This document shows, piece by piece, positions 58,501 through 64,000 of a stretch of 64,000 bases of DNA. How positions within the stretch are numbered: position 1 is the stretch's first letter; every line of letters starts with the position of its first letter. The notes beneath the pieces were generated by a model. That model had not been told where the DNA came from. It saw only the letters and a program-made list of their open reading frames with translations, and searched no databases. Source of the DNA: Gemmatimonadaceae bacterium (GTDB taxonomy: Bacteria; Gemmatimonadota; Gemmatimonadetes; Gemmatimonadales; Gemmatimonadaceae); NCBI GenBank assembly GCA_016742275.1, contig JACVCD010000011.1:124001-188000 (forward strand). Direction: 5' to 3'. Made by a program: the position numbers and the translations under genes.

Positions 58501-59351
58501 TGGGGAATTTCGCGGAGCGCAATTCCTGCGTCGGTCCGTGGTCGATGACCGGCAACTTGAGCTTCAACCTCAACTCCCTCAAGCTCGGCCTGCCGCAGCG
58601 TGCCAACATCTCGCTGCAGGTGCAGAATCCGCTCAACGGCATCGATCGCCTTGTGAATGGCGAAGATGGTCTGAAGGGTTGGGGTGCGCAGCAGATGCCG
58701 CAGTCGCAGCAGCAGCTGTTCTTCGTACGCGGCTTCGATCCGGTGACGCGCACGTTCAAGTATGAAGTGAACGAGCGCTTCGGTTCCACGCGTCCGCGTG
58801 AGACCACGCTGCGTTCGCAGCCCGTGATGTTCACGCTGCAGGTGCGCTACGACGTGGGCCAGTCGCGCGAACAGCAGCAGCTGTTGCAGCAGCTGGATCG
58901 CGGCCGCACGCGCCCGGGCAACAAGCCCAGCCTGCAGCAGCTTCGTCAGACGGCCAACGTGGGCATCATCAACCCGATGCAGCAGTTGCTGCAGCAGGCG
59001 GATACGCTCAAGCTTACCCGCACGCAGGCTGACAGCCTGGCCACACTCAATCGTCTCTACATCCTCAAGAGCGACAGTGTGTGGACGCCGGTGGCGCGCT
59101 TCCTGGCCGACCTGCCGGACAAGTACAACCATGGCGCCGCGTACGGCCGCTACAAGGATGCACGTGAAGAAACGGTGGACGTGCTCATCAAGATCGTGCC
59201 GGGTATCCGTAACCTGCTGACCGAAGAACAGATCCGCATTCTTCCTGACCAGCTGGTGCAGTTCCTCGACAAGCGCACGCTGCAGGGCATTCGTTCCGGT
59301 ACCGTGGGTGGCAACCGCTTCGGTATGGGCGGCGGCCGCATGGGCCGCTGA
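55593..59351 (+). CDS. TonB-dependent receptor, Oar-like with carboxypeptidase-regulatory N-domain
   Basis: From the ATG at 55593 the protein has 1252 residues with a signal peptide (cleavage near EAQQ). A carboxypeptidase-regulatory-like domain covers about 30-110 (IRGRVTGTDTMPIPNVLVTATTL), then a plug with AMASAIPGVQLLLGADGGGDAFSVFGLG and a long beta barrel. Residues ~390-410 are almost pure Gly/Phe (GGGGGGFGGGGFGGFGG). The C-terminus is unusual: after the barrel a helical Gln/Leu-rich region (about 1085-1240) follows. It should sit in the outer membrane. It is eight bases upstream of the Gly-rich gene. Confidence 0.9.
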   Translation: MPFFRRLLGGLALLIATFAAPEIAEAQQVDIIRGRVTGTDTMPIPNVLVTATTLSGNVSRTQRTDRNGRYTISFPGGEGDYWVTFSGIGLSPRRYQVKRTADQEILIADARLSPAAITLDAVQVTERAAVSRADTVSDVGGSERTVSDELAGFLNAEQMGDLAAMASAIPGVQLLLGADGGGDAFSVFGLGGDQNNTQLNGLNFGDAQLPRDANVMTSLSTSPYDVSRGGFSGGQLQVRTGSGSNFSRRNLSTNFVSPQLQWADRIGIATGQQYTNMSFGGSASGPLKPDALFYNTSLQFDRRLQDFQTALNSNVDGFQASGVSADSVRRMLDILGTDQIPYNVDGYSPLRIQTSLNTLNSFDWVPQNSSRGSTYAFTLSANYRKTTPVGSGGGGGGFGGGGFGGFGGSLITPTRDGERTNWGGAAQIRHSGMVGWKGIFTETTVGYSTSRNAAEPYVFLPSGSVRVNSQFADGTSSVSNLQFGGNPALNNGSSTNQFAGNNTLSWFSSDNRHRVKLTTELRREEFRNLFNFNEYGSYSYNTLADLQSNTPASFTRLLSPRTRTGSQYVGAISLGDAWRPTNDLQVQYGVRMDANKYNMGPNSNPDVLATFGRDNAEVPNRFYVSPRVGFSWTLGEADQLALMPGMIRAPRAVVRGGIGVFQNTPGTQLISNAIDNTGLPSGLQQLTCLGEATPIPDWTSYSVDRNNIPTTCADGTNGSVFANSNPNVNLFLPDYQAQRSIRSNLQWQGAVLKNRLVLTADVTYSRNQRQSGGIDLNFTDVQQFTLANEAGRPMYVTPEAIVTTTGQVAWREARVSDKYGRVTAQTSTLEGDSKQFNLSIRPTVFNSRWGWNLTYVLADVREQFLGFNSTVGSPQGKEWSPSGFFSRHAIQYSLSYNAWDAIRISWNGRFSSGSRYTPLINQDVNGDSYGNDRAYIFDPASVSDPLLRSGLESLLANGTREATACLRSQMGNFAERNSCVGPWSMTGNLSFNLNSLKLGLPQRANISLQVQNPLNGIDRLVNGEDGLKGWGAQQMPQSQQQLFFVRGFDPVTRTFKYEVNERFGSTRPRETTLRSQPVMFTLQVRYDVGQSREQQQLLQQLDRGRTRPGNKPSLQQLRQTANVGIINPMQQLLQQADTLKLTRTQADSLATLNRLYILKSDSVWTPVARFLADLPDKYNHGAAYGRYKDAREETVDVLIKIVPGIRNLLTEEQIRILPDQLVQFLDKRTLQGIRSGTVGGNRFGMGGGRMGR

Positions 59352-59359
59352 GGAATCAC

Positions 59360-61033
59360 GTGACCAAGTCTTCTTCTCATTCCGGGGTTCTTCCCATGAC
59401 GTCGAATCGCCTTTCCCGTTGGAGCGCCGTTGGTGTGCTGCTCGCGGCCGCGACGACTGCGGTGCCTGTGCATACCGTGTCCGCTCAGGATGCGGCAGCG
59501 CCCGCAGCACCAGCGGCGCAGGTGCCGGTGCGTGATGTGTCGGCAGTGATTGCCCGCACGAGCCAGCCGTTCAACAGCGTGAACATGGTGCGCGCGCTGT
59601 CCGATGGTTCGATCTTCGTGAACGACGTGCAGCGTCGTCAGCTGCTCAAGTTCGATGCGTCGCTGCGCAATCCGGTTGTGGTTGCGGACACTGCGCCCGG
59701 CGCGTTGATGCCGTACGGGCAGCGTCCACTCGGACTCATGCCGTATCTCGGCGACAGCACGATTGTCGTGGATGCGTCGACCATGTCACTCGTGGTGTTG
59801 CGTCCCGATGGCCGCACCGCGCGCGTGATGGCTTCACCGCGCACGAACGACATCAATCTGCTGTCCAACATGAACCTCGGTTCGCATGCGTTCGATGCGA
59901 AGGGTCGCATGTACTACCGTCAGTTCGGCGGTGGCCCGGGTGGCGGCATGGCCAACATGTTCGGCAACGGCATGGATCGCGGCCGTGGTGGTCCTGGCGG
60001 CGGTCAGGGCGGACAAGGTGGGCAGGGCGGCAACAATAACAACAACCGCGGCAATCAGAATCGCGGTGGTGGTGGTGGTGACTTCGGTGGTCCGGGTGGC
60101 GGTGGATTCGGTGGAGGCCCCGGCGGTCCTGGTGGACAGCCGTTTGGCGGTCCCGGTGGTCGTGGATTCAATCCGGCCAATCAGCCGGATTCCGTGCCCA
60201 TCGTGCGTGTCGACTTCGATACGCGCAAAGCCGATACGGTCACGTTCCTCAAGGTGCCGAAGAACGAAACGCAGACCACACGTGGCGATGATGGCACGAC
60301 GCGCATCACCGTGAAGATCAATCCGTTGCCGCAGGGCGACGATTGGGCGCTGCTCGCTGATGGTACGGTGGCCGTGATGCGTGTGCTCGACTATCACGTG
60401 GACTACTACCGTCCCGATGGTTCGCACGTCGCGTCGGACAAGCTGCCGTTCGATTGGAAGCGCATCACCGATGATGACAAGGTGAAGCTGGTCGACTCGC
60501 TGCAGGTGTTGGCGAAGGCGGCCATGGATCGCCAGGCGCAGAATCAGAACAGCACCTTCCGCATGGTGATGGAGCCCATCGCTGCGGATCGTCTGCCGGA
60601 CTACTATCCGCCCATTCGTCAGGGCTCGAGCATTGCCGACAAGGAAGGCAATCTCTGGGTGGTGCCCACGACGTCCAATCTGTCGGCGCAGCTCGCGCAG
60701 CAGTTCAATGGACCGGGTGGTCAGGGCATGGCCGGCATGATGGGTGGTCGTGGTGGCCCAGGTGGAGCCCCGGGCGGAATGCCTGGTGCTCCGGGCGCGC
60801 CGCGTGATTCCACGCGTCAGGGGCCGCCTCCGGCTGCCGCCATGGCCATGATGGCCAGCATGGCCAATCAGCCACCGCTCGTGTACGACGTGATCAGCCC
60901 GGCCGGCAAGCTGCTGCAGCGCGTGAAGGTACCTGCGGGACGTCAGATCACAGGCTTTGGCCCGAATGGTCTGATCATTCTGCAGGCGCGTGATCAGGGC
61001 AAGATCTTCCTCGAGACGGTCAAGCTGAACTGA
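59360..61033 (+). CDS. Gly-rich exported propeller-like protein, TonB-receptor partner
   Basis: The 557-residue protein starts at a GTG with GAGG upstream; an ATG at 59396 fits the signal peptide equally well (cleavage near VSAQ). The folded part has repeated strand motifs of propeller proteins (MVRALSDGSIFVNDVQRRQLLKFD, LLADGTVAVMRVLDYHVDYYRPDG, SIADKEGNLWVV, ITGFGPNGLIIL). Two low-complexity stretches break it up: about 189-270 (Gly with Asn, Arg, Gln) and about 450-480 (Gly/Met/Pro). I do not recognise a named family. Being eight bases after the receptor, it probably works with it at the cell surface. Confidence 0.8.
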   Translation: MTKSSSHSGVLPMTSNRLSRWSAVGVLLAAATTAVPVHTVSAQDAAAPAAPAAQVPVRDVSAVIARTSQPFNSVNMVRALSDGSIFVNDVQRRQLLKFDASLRNPVVVADTAPGALMPYGQRPLGLMPYLGDSTIVVDASTMSLVVLRPDGRTARVMASPRTNDINLLSNMNLGSHAFDAKGRMYYRQFGGGPGGGMANMFGNGMDRGRGGPGGGQGGQGGQGGNNNNNRGNQNRGGGGGDFGGPGGGGFGGGPGGPGGQPFGGPGGRGFNPANQPDSVPIVRVDFDTRKADTVTFLKVPKNETQTTRGDDGTTRITVKINPLPQGDDWALLADGTVAVMRVLDYHVDYYRPDGSHVASDKLPFDWKRITDDDKVKLVDSLQVLAKAAMDRQAQNQNSTFRMVMEPIAADRLPDYYPPIRQGSSIADKEGNLWVVPTTSNLSAQLAQQFNGPGGQGMAGMMGGRGGPGGAPGGMPGAPGAPRDSTRQGPPPAAAMAMMASMANQPPLVYDVISPAGKLLQRVKVPAGRQITGFGPNGLIILQARDQGKIFLETVKLN

Positions 61034-61074
61034 TCTATCGCTGGTGTGGGTGACAACAGATTCACACGGAAAAT

Positions 61075-61128
61075 GCAGATGGGGCGGAAACCACAGGATT
61101 GCGATCCTGAAGTTTCCGCCCCATCTGC
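61075..61128. terminator. Bidirectional terminator between convergent genes
   Basis: A perfect 17 bp stem (61075-61091 with 61112-61128), extended outward past one mismatch by GGAAAA/TTTTCC and inward by AGGAT/ATCCT, is followed by TTTTT on the plus strand and flanked by AAAA on the other side. Confidence 0.9.
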
Positions 61129-61137
61129 TTTTTCCGT

Positions 61138-61178
61138 GTTAGTCAGTCGTCGTGTCAGCATCGCGACGACTGACTAAC
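61138..61178. terminator. Second hairpin near the pckA stop
   Basis: A perfect 15 bp stem (61138-61152 with 61164-61178) with an 11-base loop lies 8 bases beyond the pckA stop on the minus strand. There is no T-run. Confidence 0.7.
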
Positions 61179-61186
61179 GAATACAA

Positions 61187-62806
61187 TCAGCCCTTCGGTC
61201 CCGCGCCAAGAATGGCCGGCGATACTGCGTCACCGAACTTCTTGATGTTCTCGCGGAACATGCCGGCGAGCTTGCTGGCCTGCGCATCATAGGCCGCGCC
61301 ATCAGCCCACGTACCACGCGGATCGAGCACGTCTGACGGCACGTCGGCAACAGACGTCGGGATATTTAGACCGAAGATCGGGTCAGCCTTGAACGCCACC
61401 GAATCGAGACCACCCGACAGCGCCGCACGCACCATGGCGCGCGTGTACGACAGCTTCATGCGCTTGCCAACGCCGTACGCGCCGCCGCTCCAGCCAGTGT
61501 TCACCAGCCACACCTGCGAGCCGTGCTGCTTGAGCAGCTCGCCGAGCATTTCAGCGTACTTGGTCGGATGCCACACGAGGAACACGGCACCGAAGCAGGC
61601 CGAGAACGTGGCCTGCGGCTCCGTCACTCCACGCTCGGTGCCAGCCACCTTGGCCGTGTAACCCGAGAGGAAGTAGTACATGGCCTGCTCGGGCGTGAGG
61701 CGCGCGATTGGCGGCAACACACCAAACGCATCGGCCGTCAGGAACACCACATTCTTCGGGTGTCCACCACGACCGCTTGGCACATGATTCTTGATGTACG
61801 GCAGCGGATACGACGCGCGCGTGTTCTCGGTGATGCTCTGGTTGGCAAAGTCCACCGTGCGCGACGGCTCGTTGAGCACGACGTTCTCGAGGATGGTGCC
61901 GAACATCTGCGTGGTCGCGTAGATGTCGGGCTCACCTTCGGCCGAAAGATTGATGGCCTTGGCGTAGCAGCCGCCTTCGAAGTTGAACGTGCCTTCGCTC
62001 GACCAGCCGTGTTCGTCGTCGCCGATCAGACCGCGCTCGGGATCGGCCGACAACGTGGTCTTGCCTGTGCCGGAAAGACCGAAGAACAACGCCGTGTCAC
62101 CCTCTGGACCAATGTTGGCCGAGCAGTGCATGGAGAGCACGCCCTGCTTGGGCAGCAGGTAGTTCATCACGGTGAACATCGACTTCTTGAGTTCACCAGC
62201 GTAGCGCGTGCCGCCGATCAGGATGGCGCGCTCTGCGAGATTCAGCACGATGAACGTGCCGGTGCGCGTACCGTGGCGCGCAGGATCCGCCTGGAACTCC
62301 GGTGCATGGTACACCGTGAAGTTCGGCGCGAACGTGGCCAGTTCGGCGATGTCGGGCCGAATGAACATGTTGCGCACAAACGCCGCATGCCACGCGTTGG
62401 GCAGGATGTAACGCACGCTGAGGCGCGTCGAAGGATCTGCACCGCAGTAGAGATCCTGCACGAACAGATCGTCCAGTCCGTTCAGGTACTGCTGCACATC
62501 CGACTTGAGCGTCGTCCACTGTTCCGCCGAAATGGGCTGATTGACTTTGCCCCAATCCACATCGGCTTCACTCGCGGATTCCTTCACGACGAACTTGTCG
62601 TTCGGTGAACGTCCCGTGTGCGGCGACGTGACTGCAACAAACGGCCCCATATCGGCCAACGTGCCTTCACCACGGCGAATGGCTGCCTCGATGAGCTCGG
62701 GCGCGACGAAGTTCCAATGGACCTGCCCCTTGGGGCTGATGCCCTGCGGGGCGAGACCGCCAGCGCTTTCGCGCGCGGAAGCAGACGGAGTGACCTGTGT
62801 CGCCAT
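61187..62806 (-). CDS. pckA: Phosphoenolpyruvate carboxykinase (ATP)
   Basis: The 539-residue protein starts at 62806, with GAGGG about 8 bases upstream; the longer open frame has no support. Key motifs: TGRSPNDKFVV, YAGELKKSMFTVMNYLLP, SMHCSANIG, Walker A FFGLSGTGKTTLSADP, DDEHGWS, and ENTRASYPL with the conserved Arg. It converts oxaloacetate and ATP to phosphoenolpyruvate, CO2 and ADP, the first committed step of gluconeogenesis. It stands alone, with hairpins at both ends. Confidence 0.97.
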   Translation of the reverse strand: MATQVTPSASARESAGGLAPQGISPKGQVHWNFVAPELIEAAIRRGEGTLADMGPFVAVTSPHTGRSPNDKFVVKESASEADVDWGKVNQPISAEQWTTLKSDVQQYLNGLDDLFVQDLYCGADPSTRLSVRYILPNAWHAAFVRNMFIRPDIAELATFAPNFTVYHAPEFQADPARHGTRTGTFIVLNLAERAILIGGTRYAGELKKSMFTVMNYLLPKQGVLSMHCSANIGPEGDTALFFGLSGTGKTTLSADPERGLIGDDEHGWSSEGTFNFEGGCYAKAINLSAEGEPDIYATTQMFGTILENVVLNEPSRTVDFANQSITENTRASYPLPYIKNHVPSGRGGHPKNVVFLTADAFGVLPPIARLTPEQAMYYFLSGYTAKVAGTERGVTEPQATFSACFGAVFLVWHPTKYAEMLGELLKQHGSQVWLVNTGWSGGAYGVGKRMKLSYTRAMVRAALSGGLDSVAFKADPIFGLNIPTSVADVPSDVLDPRGTWADGAAYDAQASKLAGMFRENIKKFGDAVSPAILGAGPKG

Positions 62807-62929
62807 CGATGCGACCCTCACGGTAAGCGGACAGCTTCGTGCCGGCGCGAACAGAACGCGCTCGGTGAAGCACAAGGAGAGCGGAATGAAAAACGCGACT
62901 TAAACGTCACGTTGGTCTACTGACGGATT

Positions 62930-62958
62930 CGGCGCCCATTCGGGATGAAGGGGCGCCG
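62930..62958. terminator. Hairpin between metzincin gene and pckA
   Basis: CGGCGCCC (62930-62937) pairs with GGGCGCCG (62951-62958) around a 13-base loop, about 42 bases after the metzincin-like gene's stop. Confidence 0.6.
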
Positions 62959-63000
62959 AGACAGAGGAAGATGTGCGATTGGGTGGCTTGGCGAAAGCGT

Positions 63001-63681
63001 CTACAAGGTGAAGGTGGGCGACTCACCCAGCAGGAACTGCAAGGTCTGCGAGTCCCGATTGGTTGGTATGCGTATGGTCGGTGAGCCGTACATCACGTCG
63101 GAGGGATTGGGGCTGTGCCCACCAATGCCGATAGCATGCCCAAGCTCGTGCGCCACGACCGCGTCGAGGATCGCCTGGCTGGCCATTCCACCCACATCAA
63201 GACGAATGACGACTGAGACCAGTGTCGCGCCACCAACAGTGGTCATGAGCTGCTGCGCTCGATTGCCCTGTGGACAGAAATACGTGTAGCCGGTCGATCC
63301 TCTGGGTTCGAACGGGCAGCTTGCTGCTGCGACGACGGGTAGGGGAGTGCTGCGATCGAGTATCAGCACATTCGCGTTGGCCAGTGACGTCGCAGCTTCG
63401 AGACGAAACTCTCGCGATGTGGGCACCGCATTCCACGCGGCGATGGCACTTGTCGTGGCACTGCGCACATCGCGCGTCGCGTCATCGGGTTGCAGCACCC
63501 AGACTCGCACCGTGCTTCCATGTGTCCAGCGATAGAACTGACCGCCAGTCAATGATGTGGGGTCATATGCTGGAGTCTCCGGGCGCGGGCGCGTGGGAGA
63601 ATCACCACACGCGGCCAATGCCATGAGCGTGGCCGCGATGAGTGTAATCGCGAGGGTGGGTCGCAGATGTTGGCGTGTCAT
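63001..63681 (-). CDS. Metzincin-like zinc metalloprotease lipoprotein
   Basis: The 226-residue protein has a lipobox signal (LMALAAC, Cys about residue 25). Near its C-terminus it has HELGHAIGIGGH, the HExxHxxGxxH zinc motif, followed by SDVMYG, a Met-turn, so it belongs to the metzincins (matrixin-like). It is short for a matrixin, so it is a minimal catalytic domain. It probably cleaves proteins at the cell surface. Its start overlaps the nfo stop (ATGA). Confidence 0.87.
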   Translation of the reverse strand: MTRQHLRPTLAITLIAATLMALAACGDSPTRPRPETPAYDPTSLTGGQFYRWTHGSTVRVWVLQPDDATRDVRSATTSAIAAWNAVPTSREFRLEAATSLANANVLILDRSTPLPVVAAASCPFEPRGSTGYTYFCPQGNRAQQLMTTVGGATLVSVVIRLDVGGMASQAILDAVVAHELGHAIGIGGHSPNPSDVMYGSPTIRIPTNRDSQTLQFLLGESPTFTL

Positions 63682-64000
63682 ACGTTGTTCAGTTCCGCGG
63701 CCGCGAATCCACGAAGCAATGCCAGCATGCGACGATCTGTCTCGATGGGCGTATCGCCTTTGGGCGTTTCAAGTACGCGAGGAATGTTCGCGAGCCTTGG
63801 ATCGGTCATGATCCGATGAAACACCGGAGACCCGATGGTCCCTTCGCCAATCAACTCATGTCGATCGAGATGAGAACCCAGTCTGGCCTTCGAGTCGTTG
63901 AGATGGAGACAGCCCAATTGCTCAAATCCCAGCGTATCACTGAATTGCTGCCATACGACATCGTATGACTGCACCAGATCGTATCCCGCAGCCCACACAT
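63678..64000 (-). CDS. nfo: Endonuclease IV (3' part only)
   Basis: The window ends inside the gene, so only the C-terminal 107 residues are visible. They match endonuclease IV: AAGYDL, GCLHLNDSKARLGSHLDRHELIGEGTIG, with zinc-binding His and Asp residues, and PRVLETPKG. The enzyme cleaves DNA at apurinic sites in base excision repair. Its stop overlaps the start of the metzincin-like gene, so the pair is transcribed together. Confidence 0.9.
   Translation of the reverse strand, partial: VWAAGYDLVQSYDVVWQQFSDTLGFEQLGCLHLNDSKARLGSHLDRHELIGEGTIGSPVFHRIMTDPRLANIPRVLETPKGDTPIETDRRMLALLRGFAAAELNNV

Noticed and set aside
58071-59510. 479-residue open frame on the minus strand
   Set aside because: Antisense to the TonB receptor; Arg/His/Gln-rich without motifs.
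59926-60170. Gly-rich DNA tract as a non-coding repeat
   Set aside because: It keeps frame in the propeller gene and is coding.
61523-62608. 361-residue plus-strand frame
   Set aside because: Antisense to pckA, a highly conserved gene; no domain seen.

Overview
This 64 kb window looks like chromosomal core from a GC-rich, Gram-negative-type bacterium, most probably a Gemmatimonadota member close to Gemmatimonas. The lineage is inferred from overall gene style: Oar-like TonB receptors, many secreted peptidases, Gly/Ala/Pro-rich inserts in exported proteins, and lipoproteins. No rRNA is present to prove it. There is no phage, transposase, integrase or CRISPR array. Most genes are ordinary housekeeping genes packed in small operons with ATGA or TGATG overlaps.

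Layout. 0-11.6 kb: a MATE exporter (cut by the left edge), a DUF4097 beta-repeat protein, an M28 peptidase, a DCC thiol-disulfide protein, a GHL10 glycosidase-like protein joined to a Uup-type ABC-F ATPase, a DUF885 peptidase-like protein and an S9A prolyl oligopeptidase. 12-15 kb: rplS, rnhB, a dienoyl-CoA-reductase-like SDR, an OmpA-type lipoprotein and tRNA-Lys. 15-19.4 kb: an MscS channel, a histidine kinase and a LuxR-type response regulator in one overlapping operon. 19.5-25.8 kb: a hypothetical protein, two convergent lytic transglycosylases (one with a histone-H1-like tail), moaC-holB and a P1 peptidase. 25.8-29.5 kb: a methionine operon, metY followed by a fused metX-homoserine dehydrogenase gene, under what looks like a SAM-II riboswitch. 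29.7-33.2 kb: purE-purK, a small membrane protein and ackA. 33.3-40.6 kb: a serine hydrolase, an M16-M16-rhodanese operon (one catalytic and one degenerate M16), then an amino-acid permease and a MOSC protein. 40.7-47.2 kb: a less GC-rich stretch with a trypsin-like lipoprotein protease, a small lipoprotein, a minor-pilin operon (FimT/PilV/PilW/PilX-like), another lipoprotein and tRNA-Asn. This stretch carries three copies of one hairpin. 47.3-64 kb: uvrA, an ABC exporter, a PP2C phosphatase, a thioredoxin-like protein, an HD phosphohydrolase, a large TonB-dependent receptor with a Gly-rich propeller-like partner, pckA, a metzincin-like lipoprotein and the 3' end of nfo.

How the parts connect. 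The metY / metX-hom pair covers three consecutive steps from aspartate semialdehyde to homocysteine, and the leader would shut it off when SAM is plentiful. ackA and pckA serve central carbon metabolism. The secreted peptidases, TonB receptor and permease fit a peptide-scavenging heterotroph.

The strongest unusual signals are: the riboswitch plus enzyme fusion with a separate Shine-Dalgarno-blocking hairpin; short-period (7 or 14 bp) tandem repeats sitting exactly in convergent gene junctions, one of which supplies the stop codons of both flanking genes; the three-copy hairpin family around the pilin/protease region; and recurrent Gly-rich insertions in exported proteins.
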